From: an uncultured Clostridium sp.
Lineage (GTDB): Bacteria; Bacillota; Clostridia; Lachnospirales; Lachnospiraceae
Direction of reading: 5' to 3'
Length of the DNA stretch: 64,000 nucleotides
NCBI GenBank assembly: GCA_900541315.1
Contig: UQJF01000001.1
Span: 1-64,000, forward strand
The notes beneath the pieces were generated by a model. That model was given only the letters and a program-made list of their open reading frames with translations. It had not been told where the DNA came from and did no database searches. The position numbers and the translations under genes were made by a program. Below, piece by piece: positions 34,056 to 43,282 of this stretch. The stretch's first letter is position 1. Each line of letters begins with the position of its first letter.

Positions 34056-35672
34056 ATGAACATAGAAAAAGAGTATGTTCTTGAGATGAAAGACATTACC
34101 AAACATTATGGTGAAAATACCGTATTAAATGGCGTGTCTCTTTCCGTGAAAAAAGGTGAGATCCATGCACTTTTAGGAGAAAACGGAGCCGGTAAATCCA
34201 CTTTGATGAATATACTGTTTGGTATGCCAGTCATCCACAGCACAGGGGGCTTTGAAGGAAAAGTCCTTTTAGATGGAGAAGAAACACATATCTATTCTCC
34301 TTATGATGCTATGGAAAAGGGAATTGGTATGGTACATCAGGAATTTATGCTCCTTCCAGGATTTACCATTACTGAAAACATCAAATTAAACCGTGAGATC
34401 ACAAATCCTAATCCGGTGAGCCGCCTTTTTGGAAAGAACCTGGAAAGCCTGGATATGAAGGCAATGGCTTTTGACGCAAGAAAAGCGCTGGATGCTGTAG
34501 GAATGAATCTTGATGAAAAAACCCTGGTTCATGGAATGCCCGTTGGCTATATGCAATTTATTGAGATCGCCCGTGAAATCGATAAAACAGGGGTAAAGCT
34601 TCTGGTATTTGATGAGCCTACTGCTGTTCTTACGGAAAGTGAGGCAGCCCAGCTTATTTCCGTTATGAAGAAGATCTCTGAAAGCGGTATCGCTATTATC
34701 TTTATCACCCATCGTCTGGACGAAGTAATGGCAGCTTCCAACAGTATTACGATCCTGCGTGACGGAAAGTTAGCGGCCACCAGAGAGACTGCAAAGACCA
34801 GCATCCGCGAGATCGCGGAGCTCATGGTAGGTCGAAAAGGGGAAGCTATGGTAGAAGCAGCCCTAAGACCTGTTCCAGGTGAAAAGGTGGCTATGAGCAT
34901 CCATGATCTCCATGTAGATATGCCAGGTGAGCAGGTAAATGGCTTATCTGTGGATATTTACGAGGGAGAGATCTTTGGTATCGGCGGTCTGGCAGGCCAG
35001 GGAAAACTGGGCATCCCCAATGGTATTATGGGTCTTTATGATGCAGATGGAAAAGTAGAACTGTTTGGACAGGAATTAAACTTTAAAGATACCAAGTCTG
35101 TTTTACAGGCGGGCGTTGCCATGGTTTCAGAAGACCGTAAAGGCGTGGGGCTTTTATTAGACCGTTCCATTGAAGATAACATCGTGTTTAATGCTATGCA
35201 GATCAAAGGGGAGTATTTGAAGAAATTTGGCCCATTTACCCAGATCGACAGCAAAAAGATCCGGGAAACAGCCCAGGCGTACATAAAAAATCTGGATATC
35301 CGCTGTTTTGGACCAACCCAGCATTCAGGTACATTATCCGGCGGCAACCAGCAGAAGGTTTGTATTGCAAAGGCGCTGTGCATGTCCCCTAAATTCCTTT
35401 TTGTTTCTGAACCTACCCGTGGTATTGACATTGGTGCAAAAAAGCTGGTGTTAGAGACGCTGGTACGCTTAAACAGAGAGCTGGGAATGACCGTTGTCAT
35501 AGTTTCCTCAGAACTTCAGGAGCTTAAGAGTGTTTCTGACCGTATTGCCATTGTTTCTGAAGGCAAACTGGTAGATATCTTGTCTCCTCAGGCATCAGAT
35601 GCAGATTATGGTCTGGCTATGTCCGGCATTAAACCGTCTGAGCATACAGAGAAAGGGGGAACAGAAGAATGA
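34056..35672 (+). CDS. ABC importer ATPase with two nucleotide-binding domains
   Basis: 538 residues, RbsA/MglA-like tandem ATPase. Domain 1 has an intact Walker A GENGAGKST and Walker B LLVFDEPT, but its signature is MPVGYMQFIEIAREI rather than LSxGQ. Domain 2 has a degenerate Walker A (GLAGQGKLG) and a Walker B with Ser in place of Asp (LFVSEPT), but an intact signature LSGGNQQKVCIAKAL. One composite ATP site is therefore canonical and the other degenerate. GGGGGA lies a few bases before the ATG at 34056. It overlaps the permease gene by four bases. Confidence 0.9.
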   Translation: MNIEKEYVLEMKDITKHYGENTVLNGVSLSVKKGEIHALLGENGAGKSTLMNILFGMPVIHSTGGFEGKVLLDGEETHIYSPYDAMEKGIGMVHQEFMLLPGFTITENIKLNREITNPNPVSRLFGKNLESLDMKAMAFDARKALDAVGMNLDEKTLVHGMPVGYMQFIEIAREIDKTGVKLLVFDEPTAVLTESEAAQLISVMKKISESGIAIIFITHRLDEVMAASNSITILRDGKLAATRETAKTSIREIAELMVGRKGEAMVEAALRPVPGEKVAMSIHDLHVDMPGEQVNGLSVDIYEGEIFGIGGLAGQGKLGIPNGIMGLYDADGKVELFGQELNFKDTKSVLQAGVAMVSEDRKGVGLLLDRSIEDNIVFNAMQIKGEYLKKFGPFTQIDSKKIRETAQAYIKNLDIRCFGPTQHSGTLSGGNQQKVCIAKALCMSPKFLFVSEPTRGIDIGAKKLVLETLVRLNRELGMTVVIVSSELQELKSVSDRIAIVSEGKLVDILSPQASDADYGLAMSGIKPSEHTEKGGTEE

Positions 35673-37534
35673 CAAAAAATAAGATCCAGAGACTCCTTGC
35701 CATTCTTTGCGCAGCAGCAGCAGCCTTCTGTATGGTATTAGGATTTATAAATATGCCCAAACAGAACGGAACGGCAGGTCAGGAGATCCTTCGTACTATG
35801 CGTATCCAGACACTGCTTAATGCTACTGGCGACAGTGTGGTAGAAAGCTATGTGGCTATTGCAAAGCAGGAGGCCCAGGCAGCAGCCAAGGCATCCGGGG
35901 GCGGCATGGCGGCTATCCGTGAAGCAGTAGAAAAAGCAGAAACAGAAACAAGGGAAAAATATGAAAATGGTGCCCAGAATGATCTGTCCGGTATTGATAC
36001 AACGGGTCTTTCAGCAGCCGTTGACGTATATACAGAGGCTGTAAAGGCTTATGCGGAAGCCCAGGCCCAGGCCCGTGCTGCTTATGAAGAGGCACATTAT
36101 GCAGAAGCAGAGGCAGCTTTAGAGAAGAAACATGAAGAAATGCTGGCAGCAGGAGAGGAAATTCCGGAAGATGAAGAAGTAGTGGTAGATATGTCCGGTT
36201 TTGAGGCAACTCCTGAAATGATTGAGAAACAGGAAGAAGCAAAGGCTATGTATGCAAATGTAGGGGCTGAGCTGAAAAAGATCTATCCGGTGCTGACAGA
36301 TGAAGCCTTAGAAACACTGGAAGAGACTGTAGAAGGCATCCTTTATCAGTCTGGTGACAGTTTTTCTTCCCAGTATGACCGTTATGTTAAACAGAGCAAT
36401 ATCAAAGAGACAAATGTAGGACGGCTCATCCGTCATGGAGATGATCTGGTTTATTTAGGCTTTGCGCTTCTGGTACTGACTGTGCTGTTATTATTTAACA
36501 GCTGGCTTATTGATAAACTGGGTATTCCAAGAGTGATCATTGGAGTGTTCTTTATTTTGCTTTGCTTTATGACCTTATGGTATGATTTATCTCTTTCCAC
36601 GCTTCTTAGCAATACCATCGTGCGAATGGGTATGAATGCTATCATGGTACTGGCAATGGTTCCTGGTATCCAGTGCGGTATCAGCCTGAACCTGGGTCTT
36701 CCTATTGGTCTGGTTGCAGGCCTGATCGGTGGCTTGCTTACCATTGAACTTGGAATTCCAGGATGGGGAGGTTTCCTTTTTGCCATTGTTTCAGGCTCAG
36801 CACTGGCAGCTGTGTGCGGTTATCTGTATGCACTTATGCTAAACCGCTTAAAGGGCTCTGAAATGTCTGTTACCACTTACGTTGGTTTTTCTATTGTATC
36901 TTTAATGTGTATAGCATGGCTGGTGCTTCCGTTTAAGTCATTAAAGCTTCGCTGGCCATTAGGAACCGGCCTTAGAAATACCATTGGTCTGGACGGGACT
37001 AATTTTCGCCATATCTTAAATGATTTTCTGGCATTCCAGATCGGTGATTTTACCATTCCAACAGGACTGCTTTTGTTTATGTTATTTAGCTGCTTTGTTG
37101 TATGGATGTTTTCACGAAGCTGTACCGGTCAGGCTATGCAGGCAGTAGGAAACAACCCGCGCTTTGCAGAATCTGTAGGTATCAATGTTGATAAAATGCG
37201 TATTATAGGTACTGTATTTTCAACAGTATTAGGTGCAGTGGGAATTCTGGTATATTCCCAGAGTTACGGTTTTATGCAGCTGTACACAGCACCCCGCCAG
37301 ATGGGTTTTATTGCAGCATCAGCTATCCTTATTGGCGGCGCTTCCACAAGCAGGTGCAAGATCAGCCATGTTCTTATTGGTACGTTTCTGTTTCAGGGCG
37401 TTTTAACATTGGGAATGCCGGTTGCAAACGTATTAGTACCTGGTTCTACTATTTCTGAAACATTGCGTATCCTGATCTCCAACGGGATCATTCTGTACGC
37501 ACTTACAAAGTCAGGAGGTGAGTCTCGTGCGTAG
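35669..37534 (+). CDS. ABC permease (BPD_transp_2) with large extracytoplasmic helical insert
   Basis: 621 residues. One N-terminal span (about 8-28) is followed by some 220 residues of Ala/Glu/Lys-rich, probably coiled-coil sequence (about 30-255) before the second span. The remaining part (about 258-621) is a RbsC/BmpA-associated permease with the EAA-like AVGNNPRFAESVGINVDKMRI loop split across the motif. Usual permeases of this family have 300-350 residues, so the insert almost doubles it. The insert should lie outside the membrane and could dock the lipoprotein. It is coupled to the ATPase by a 4-base overlap. Confidence 0.88.
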   Translation: MTKNKIQRLLAILCAAAAAFCMVLGFINMPKQNGTAGQEILRTMRIQTLLNATGDSVVESYVAIAKQEAQAAAKASGGGMAAIREAVEKAETETREKYENGAQNDLSGIDTTGLSAAVDVYTEAVKAYAEAQAQARAAYEEAHYAEAEAALEKKHEEMLAAGEEIPEDEEVVVDMSGFEATPEMIEKQEEAKAMYANVGAELKKIYPVLTDEALETLEETVEGILYQSGDSFSSQYDRYVKQSNIKETNVGRLIRHGDDLVYLGFALLVLTVLLLFNSWLIDKLGIPRVIIGVFFILLCFMTLWYDLSLSTLLSNTIVRMGMNAIMVLAMVPGIQCGISLNLGLPIGLVAGLIGGLLTIELGIPGWGGFLFAIVSGSALAAVCGYLYALMLNRLKGSEMSVTTYVGFSIVSLMCIAWLVLPFKSLKLRWPLGTGLRNTIGLDGTNFRHILNDFLAFQIGDFTIPTGLLLFMLFSCFVVWMFSRSCTGQAMQAVGNNPRFAESVGINVDKMRIIGTVFSTVLGAVGILVYSQSYGFMQLYTAPRQMGFIAASAILIGGASTSRCKISHVLIGTFLFQGVLTLGMPVANVLVPGSTISETLRILISNGIILYALTKSGGESRA

Positions 37535-38756
37535 TAAATTAGATATTCGTGAAATACTGCAGAAAAATGCAGTTACAGTCATGTTCGTGGTATTATGTAT
37601 CATCGGACTCATCTGCTCTGGACAGACAGTTTCTTATGTAATGTATGAATTATTCGGCCGCTTAAGCCGAAATGCATTTATCGTACTGGCACTTATTATT
37701 CCTATCGTTGCCGGTATGGGTATCAACTTTGCTATTACCATTGGTGCCATGGCAGCCCAGATCGCAGCTTTGTGGGTGATAGAATGGGGCATCAGCGGAC
37801 TAACCGGATTCCTGGTTGCCATGCTTATGACCATGCCTATTGCAGCGTTTTTTGGTTATCTTATCGGTAAACTGATGAACAAGATGAAAGGCCAGGAAAT
37901 GATCGGAGGCCTGATCTTAGGTTACTTTGCAAATGGATTGTATCAGTTATTGTTCTTGTTTATTTTCGGCAATCTGATCCCGTTAAAGGCACCGGGACTG
38001 GTGATCAAGGGATCTACCGGTGTTGCCAATACCATCGATCTTTCTACAGACCGTGGTTTTAAATATGCTTTAGATGGCCTGCTGCGTGTTTCCTTCAGCA
38101 CAGCCGTTCTCGTTATCTGCGGTATTATGGCAGTGGGGGCGTTAGTAATGTTTGCAATGAAGAAAATGGAGAAGAAAAAAGCTTTTACTTATGCCGGTAT
38201 CTGCGTGGGAGCAATTGCAATGGTACAGCTTCCAGTTGTGAAAAATCTATTTTCCATGGTCAGTGTACCAATGGTCACTTTCTTCGTTGTAGGATTGCTC
38301 TGTATATTTAACAATGCACTGATGAAAACAAAGATCGGTCAGCAGTTCCGTGCCGTTGGCCAGAACCGTACGGTTGCCAATGCTTCCGGAATCAATGTAG
38401 ACCGGGTTCGTGTGATAGCCATTGTGATCTCTACTGTACTGGCTGGCTGGGGACAGCTGATCTTTGTTCAGAACATGGGCTCTTTCCAGACTTACGGTGC
38501 CCATGAGCAGGTTGGTCTTTATGCAGGCGCAGCTATCCTGGTAGGCGGTGCATCCATTAAAAAGGCTACTAACGGACAGGCGCTTCTTGGCTGTATCCTG
38601 TTCCACTTACTTTTCATCGTAGCCCCATCTGCAGGAAAGAACCTGTTTGGTGATGCTGCCATTGGTGAGTATTTCCGTGTATTTATTTCCTATGGAGTTA
38701 TCGCTCTGGCACTGGTTATGTATGCATGGGGAGATTATAAAAAGAAAAAGAGTTAA
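37527..38756 (+). CDS. ABC permease (BPD_transp_2), second subunit
   Basis: 409 residues, about nine hydrophobic spans, with the coupling loop AVGQNRTVANASGINVDRVR characteristic of ribose/nucleoside-type permeases. I use the GTG at 37527, 8 bases after AGGAGG (37513-37518); another GTG at 37518 overlaps that site. It overlaps the previous gene by 8 bases. With the 621-residue partner it forms the heterodimeric channel of the DUF3798 importer. A bidirectional terminator follows. Confidence 0.9.
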   Translation: MRSKLDIREILQKNAVTVMFVVLCIIGLICSGQTVSYVMYELFGRLSRNAFIVLALIIPIVAGMGINFAITIGAMAAQIAALWVIEWGISGLTGFLVAMLMTMPIAAFFGYLIGKLMNKMKGQEMIGGLILGYFANGLYQLLFLFIFGNLIPLKAPGLVIKGSTGVANTIDLSTDRGFKYALDGLLRVSFSTAVLVICGIMAVGALVMFAMKKMEKKKAFTYAGICVGAIAMVQLPVVKNLFSMVSVPMVTFFVVGLLCIFNNALMKTKIGQQFRAVGQNRTVANASGINVDRVRVIAIVISTVLAGWGQLIFVQNMGSFQTYGAHEQVGLYAGAAILVGGASIKKATNGQALLGCILFHLLFIVAPSAGKNLFGDAAIGEYFRVFISYGVIALALVMYAWGDYKKKKS

Positions 38757-38774
38757 TATGTTGCAAATACAATA

Positions 38775-38816
38775 AAAAGACCGTCTGGCCTGGGAAATAG
38801 GTTCAGGCGGTCTTTT
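38775..38816. terminator. Bidirectional terminator
   Basis: AAAAGACCGTCTG (38775-38787) pairs with CAGGCGGTCTTTT (38804-38816), one G-U pair, between convergent operons. Confidence 0.85.
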
Positions 38817-38848
38817 ACTGTCAGTCCATTAAAAAAGGTTTTATATTG

Positions 38849-40681
38849 TTACTGCTTAGAGCATTGAGCTAAAATTTCTTTAAGGGCTTTTACCAGTATA
38901 TTATCTTCTGCCTCGTTCCGGATGGCAATCCGTAAAAACTGGCGGCCGTTTCTGGAAATCTTGGAGGACAGGTCTTTGATAAACAGGTTATAGCGGGTCA
39001 AAAGAAGCTCTGTTATCTCTGTGGCGCTGATGCTCTTGCCTGTCAGTTCCACCATCAGGTAATTTGCCTGGGATGGGAAGACGCGGACACCTGGGAGATT
39101 ACTTAGTTTTTCTGCAAAACGGGTTCGCTCTCCACGGAGTTTGTCTAAAGCGGAGTCATAGTCTTTTCTGTATTTCTCTTCGATCTGCATATAAAATTCA
39201 CCGAAGGAATTGATATTCCAGATGGCAACATCTTTTTTCAGCTGTCCGATCAGGTCAGTATCGCCGCTGGCAGCCACTCCCAGACGCAGTCCGGGGATAC
39301 CATAAGACTTGGAAATACTTTTTACCACGATCATATGTGGATTTTCATCTAACAGTTCTTCCACCAAAAGGGTAGGTTCTGCTTCTTCTGAGAAATCTAC
39401 AAAGGACTCATCTGCAAGGAAGCGGATGTTTTTTTCTTTTGTCCAGCGGGCCAGCTTTAACATGCCCTTACGGGAGATATAATTGCCGGTAGGATTGTCC
39501 GGATTGACAAGTACCAGACAGTCAAGATTTTTACCTTCAAAGAAGTCCATTACATCATTTTCATCATAGGAGAAATCTTCTGTCTGGGGAACGAAGGCAA
39601 TGACCTTTTCTTTGTCACAACGGTTTGCATATTCTTCAAAAGCAGGACGGATCACACCAAGATTACCCTTTACACGCTCCATAAGGGCTTTGATCAGCTC
39701 TGCAGCGCCATTTCCTATAACGATCTGGTTCTGGCGCAGGGAGAAGTTTCTGGCAGCCAGAAGAGAGTTTACAGCCATTCCGGAAGGATACTGTCTTGCA
39801 AGGACGTCAAAATTATGTTTGATCTCATCCATCATTTTTTCAGGCGGATAATAACTGTTTACCAGATAGCAGAAATCCAGCATTTTCGGATAACGCCAGT
39901 AGCCGCCGAAGCGCTTCTGGATCAGGTGGGTGCGTTCCTTTTCCGGTGCGAAAATGGACTCAGCAATGTTAAGATCCTGGATATCGTCAATTTCATACCA
40001 GCGCTGGTTCTCATCCAGACGTTTTGCCTTGATGCCTGGATCATCTAAAGTTACCAGAATCTTTAATACCTGTTCATAGTATTCATTATTTCCCAGTGCT
40101 TTTGTATAAGCTTCCAGGAAAGGAACATAATGTGTCCTGGAAAATTCACGGCTGAATTTATAAAGATTTACGGTCTTGTAATAATGTTCTGTATCGGAAA
40201 AACGGAATTTTTTGCCTGGGATCATGGCTTCGATATCATCCTGATCAGAGAGGACCAGACAGGTTCCATCCATCCAGGACTCGTATTTTGCAGCCAGGGC
40301 AAGACTGTCTCTTGGATCATCAGTAAGGCTGTTTAATACAGAGTCTTCAAAGATGATATCGGACTCTAAAAGAAGAGTATCTTCCTTTAACAGATAGTCT
40401 TTTGCCAGGAAAAGGGAGTAGATATTGTTAGTGCGGTCATAGACCGGATTGTCGATAAAGACAACAGGTGTTTTGATATGCAGACTTTCAATATGTTCCC
40501 GAAGCTTCTGACCTTCATAACCGGTAACAATAACGATCCGGGACAGGTCATGCTGTTCTAGCTGGCTTAAGGTGCGGTTGATCAGAGGAACACCGTTTAC
40601 CTTTACCATACATTTTGTATTATTCTGTGTCAGCTGCTTTAAACGTTTTCCCATTCCGGCAGCCAGGATGATTGCTTGCAT
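38849..40681 (-). CDS. Nucleotidyltransferase-aminotransferase fusion
   Basis: 610 residues in two enzyme domains. Residues 1 to about 235 form a LicC-like NTP transferase (LAAGMGKRLKQLTQ at 6-19, then KCMVKVNG). Residues about 255-605 form a class I/II PLP aminotransferase like histidinol-phosphate or threonine-phosphate enzymes (NPDNPTG, LADESFVDF, and the Schiff-base lysine in KSISKSYGIPGLRLG). Known: cytidylyltransferases fused to transaminases activate 2-aminoethylphosphonate (PntC type) in some bacteria. Inference: it makes an activated amino-alcohol or phosphonate head group for glycans. Start supported by AAGGAG. Downstream of the GT2 gene. Confidence 0.85.
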   Translation of the reverse strand: MQAIILAAGMGKRLKQLTQNNTKCMVKVNGVPLINRTLSQLEQHDLSRIVIVTGYEGQKLREHIESLHIKTPVVFIDNPVYDRTNNIYSLFLAKDYLLKEDTLLLESDIIFEDSVLNSLTDDPRDSLALAAKYESWMDGTCLVLSDQDDIEAMIPGKKFRFSDTEHYYKTVNLYKFSREFSRTHYVPFLEAYTKALGNNEYYEQVLKILVTLDDPGIKAKRLDENQRWYEIDDIQDLNIAESIFAPEKERTHLIQKRFGGYWRYPKMLDFCYLVNSYYPPEKMMDEIKHNFDVLARQYPSGMAVNSLLAARNFSLRQNQIVIGNGAAELIKALMERVKGNLGVIRPAFEEYANRCDKEKVIAFVPQTEDFSYDENDVMDFFEGKNLDCLVLVNPDNPTGNYISRKGMLKLARWTKEKNIRFLADESFVDFSEEAEPTLLVEELLDENPHMIVVKSISKSYGIPGLRLGVAASGDTDLIGQLKKDVAIWNINSFGEFYMQIEEKYRKDYDSALDKLRGERTRFAEKLSNLPGVRVFPSQANYLMVELTGKSISATEITELLLTRYNLFIKDLSSKISRNGRQFLRIAIRNEAEDNILVKALKEILAQCSKQ

Positions 40682-40704
40682 GAGTTTTCTCCTTATAATT
40701 AATA

Positions 40705-40746
40705 TGTTCTCACAAAATCAAGTGCAGGAAAGACTCCGAGAGGACA
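40705..40746 (-). repeat. A-family leader element, 42-base deleted copy
   Basis: Read on the minus strand it begins with the A-family left end (TGTCCTCTCGGAGTCTTTCC) and ends with TGTGAGAACA. The internal part is missing. It sits between the GT2 gene and the fusion gene at 40681, ending 23 bases before that start codon. Confidence 0.65.
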
Positions 40747-40763
40747 TTAATATCTTTTTAAGA

Positions 40764-41723
40764 TCAAATTATTTTGTATCCACTTCCAGGCAGGTAATCC
40801 GGGGATTTCCCGTCAGGTGTTTTATGGCGGTTTTTCAGTACATCTTTGTAAATTTTAATACGGTAACGGCGCATTTCTTTCTGGTCTCCAAACAGAAGTC
40901 CGAGGGTATCTAAGAAAATGTGAGCCTTGTGGTTCAGCCAGATATATGCCATGTACAGGCGGGGATTCTTGGAATAGGTCTTTCCTATATCAATGGCATT
41001 GCGGAAGCCGTAGTAGTTTTTCCAGCTGATGGCCGGGGCAGAACTGGCAGGTGTTGTTTTATGGTTTAAAACAGCTGTGGTCACATTTAAGATACGTGAC
41101 TGATCATGGAAACGCAGACAGTATTCTGTATCATCAAACCAGATAAAATATTCCGTTTTTGGAAGGCCTATCCTTCGCACCATGTCAGCCTTTACCAACA
41201 GACCGCAGAAGGTGCTGATATCGTATTCAAAAGAAGCTTTGGCATATGCTTCTTCCGGTACTGGTCCATAAAGCATCAGCCGGGGACATTTAATGAAACG
41301 CCGGTGGGTGGTGTCAATGGATCCGGCAGTGGTTACTGTACCAGAATATGCCAGATAATTTGTCCTTAAGATGGCTTTCTGAAGCTGTTCTATATAATCG
41401 GCTGCGATCATGGCATCATCATCAATGATCAGGATCCAGTCACAGTCTGTTTTTCCAAGATTCTCAATACCTTTTGCAAAGCCGCCTGCTCCGCCGATAT
41501 TTTCCGGAAGATGAAGAATGTGAAATTCCGGTTTATTTTTGTCAGAGGAAGCTGTTTGGGTCTCAGCCACCAGCTGGTCCAGATACTTTGAAGTACCGTC
41601 TGTACTATTGTTGTCTACTATACAAATATAGGAAAAGGGAACTGTCTGCGACAGAACCTGTTGTACGCATTCTTTTAATAATTCCAGCCGGTTGTACGTA
41701 ACGATGGTAACTGCGAATTTCAC
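40764..41723 (-). CDS. Glycosyltransferase family 2
   Basis: 319 residues. A GT-A fold begins with AVTIVTYNR, has the acceptor-loop VDNNSTDGTS (36-45), the metal-binding IIDDDAM (Asp101-103) and a later WFDDTEYCLRF. This pattern resembles galactofuranosyl/rhamnosyltransferases (GlfT, RfbF types). It uses a nucleotide sugar, possibly UDP-galactofuranose from Glf. It heads a two-gene operon with the fusion enzyme, with a good promoter at 41781-41809. Confidence 0.9.
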   Translation of the reverse strand: MKFAVTIVTYNRLELLKECVQQVLSQTVPFSYICIVDNNSTDGTSKYLDQLVAETQTASSDKNKPEFHILHLPENIGGAGGFAKGIENLGKTDCDWILIIDDDAMIAADYIEQLQKAILRTNYLAYSGTVTTAGSIDTTHRRFIKCPRLMLYGPVPEEAYAKASFEYDISTFCGLLVKADMVRRIGLPKTEYFIWFDDTEYCLRFHDQSRILNVTTAVLNHKTTPASSAPAISWKNYYGFRNAIDIGKTYSKNPRLYMAYIWLNHKAHIFLDTLGLLFGDQKEMRRYRIKIYKDVLKNRHKTPDGKSPDYLPGSGYKII

Positions 41724-41780
41724 GGGTGTGCTCCTTTGATATATTCGTTATAACGGTATGGAAAAACACCGTTATTTTAT

Positions 41781-41809
41781 AGTATACGCAATTGATCTGG
41801 GAAAGTCAA
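41781..41809 (-). promoter_or_regulatory. Promoter of the GT2-fusion operon
   Basis: On the minus strand TTGACT (41804-41809), 17 bases, TATACT (41781-41786), about 58 bases before the GT2 start. Confidence 0.7.
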
Positions 41810-41946
41810 AAAAATCTCTTTGGCAGTTTCAATTTTAGTGTTATATTTACGTAGCTATGATTTGGGTGGGGGAATTTTGTTGCATATACAGAAGAAATGT
41901 GATAATCTACCAATATAGGATTCCTCTGTATTACGGAGGAAGAAAA

Positions 41947-42906
41947 ATGAGTAAAAAAACACTGGAAGAACTGGTATTTCATGACGATTTTATGTTTGCG
42001 GCTGTTATGATGGATGCAGAAAACTGCAGATGTTTTCTGGAACGTGTATTGGAGATCCGGATTGAAAGAGTTGAGATCAGTGCGGAGCATGGCTTCTTTT
42101 TTAATCCAGAATGCAAGAGCATTCGCATGGATGTATTTGCAAAAGATGAAAACAGGACACATTATGACATTGAGATGCAGCTGGTAAAAAAAGATAGTCT
42201 GGAAAAACGCAGCCGTTATTACCACAGTCAGATGGATGTGGAAATGTTGGAAAAAGGGAAGAGTTATGGAGAACTGGCAGATACATATGTCATTTTTATT
42301 TGTAACTTTGATCCACTGGGACAGAAAAAATGCCGTTACACTATCCGGAGATATTGTGAAGAAACAGGAAATGTATTTGGTGACGGGGTCTGTACCGTTT
42401 TTCTTAACACAAACGGAGAAAATCGAGAGGAAGTACCGAAGGAACTGACATCATTACTTGATTTTGTTAAGGCTGATCTGGTTGGAAGCGAAGCTGATTA
42501 TGAAGATATATTTGTCAAACAGCTTCAGAATTCCATGCGTCAGATTAAAAGAAGCCGGAAAATGGGGGAACGCTATATGATGTTTGAGCAGTATATGAAA
42601 GAGTATGTTCAGGAGCATGCAGATGAGATCCGGGAAGAAGCCAGAGAAGAAGGACTGGCAGAAGGTCGTGCAGAAGGACTGGCAGAGGGCCGTGCAGAGG
42701 GCCGTGCAGAAGGACTGGCAGAGGGCCGTGCAGAAGGACATGCAGAAGGACATGCAGAAGGACATGCAGAAGGTCAGGAAGAAGCTACGGTCAGACTGAA
42801 TAAATTATATTCTTGTCTTCTGACATCAGGGCGTGCAGATGATTTACAGCGTGCAGTGAAAGATCCTGCATATCTGAAACAGTTACTGCAGGAATTTGGA
42901 TTCTGA
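41947..42906 (+). CDS. Rpn-family PD-(D/E)XK nuclease/transposase-like protein
   Basis: 319 residues. The N-terminal domain carries the PD-(D/E)XK core: Asp62 in IRMDVFAKDE and Glu76-x-Gln78 in YDIEMQL. This is the Rpn (recombination-promoting nuclease) or PD-(D/E)XK transposase-like family. Residues about 234-278 are a tandem four-residue repeat of the AEGR/AEGL/AEGH type. A short C-terminal domain follows. GGAGG lies just before the ATG at 41947. It is a single gene ended by the hairpin at 42958-42982. Rpn proteins are linked to DNA mobility and phage defence; the role of this one is unknown. Confidence 0.88.
   Translation: MSKKTLEELVFHDDFMFAAVMMDAENCRCFLERVLEIRIERVEISAEHGFFFNPECKSIRMDVFAKDENRTHYDIEMQLVKKDSLEKRSRYYHSQMDVEMLEKGKSYGELADTYVIFICNFDPLGQKKCRYTIRRYCEETGNVFGDGVCTVFLNTNGENREEVPKELTSLLDFVKADLVGSEADYEDIFVKQLQNSMRQIKRSRKMGERYMMFEQYMKEYVQEHADEIREEAREEGLAEGRAEGLAEGRAEGRAEGLAEGRAEGHAEGHAEGHAEGQEEATVRLNKLYSCLLTSGRADDLQRAVKDPAYLKQLLQEFGF
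42649..42777 (+). repeat. 12-base in-frame tandem repeat in the rpn-like gene
   Basis: About ten units of 12 bases such as GAAGGACTGGCA, GAGGGCCGTGCA and GAAGGACATGCA, each coding four residues (AEG plus R, L or H). The last three GAAGGACATGCA-type units are identical, suggesting recent slippage. The array keeps the reading frame at any copy number. Confidence 0.9.
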
Positions 42907-43282
42907 TGGTCAAATAAACATCGATTATTGTAAATCCTACAATAAGTCAAAAAATTCCGGCTCATATCTTATGAGCCGTTTTGCCTGAATGGCAGAGTCT
43001 ATTTTTATTAAGTATCTTATATCATGGTCAATCGACCGAAATTCAAAAGAGGTACAGAGGAATCCTATATGCTTCTATAAATAAAAGTGAAAGCTGCCGT
43101 AGGAATATTTGCTTAGGATGATCCTGCGACAGCATGTTTTTTGTTGATTATCGTTTTGGTTGCCAAATGTTTATATGCCCTTATGTGCAAGTGCGCAGTT
43201 CATATAGCCACCTGGCAATGCTTTCAATGAAGTCAGTTGTTGCGTGCAGTTGGTACTCCTGCAGTACATCGAAAACGATGTG
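42907..43282. other. Gene-free stretch with two terminator-like hairpins
   Basis: CGGCTCAT (42958-42965) / ATGAGCCG (42971-42978) plus TTTT ends the rpn-like gene. A second, imperfect stem at 43093-43133 (GCTGCCGTAGGA / TCCTGCGACAGC) is followed by TTTTTT. The stretch 43140-43282 holds ACATCGAAAACGATGT at 43265-43280, similar to the end of the C-family repeat. I see no gene. Confidence 0.6.
42958..42982 (+). terminator. Terminator after the rpn-like gene
   Basis: Perfect 8-base stem CGGCTCAT/ATGAGCCG with 5-base loop and TTTT tail. Confidence 0.75.

Noticed and set aside
42649-42777. Possible CRISPR-like array
   Set aside because: Units are contiguous 12-mers without spacers and stay in frame with the rpn-type gene.
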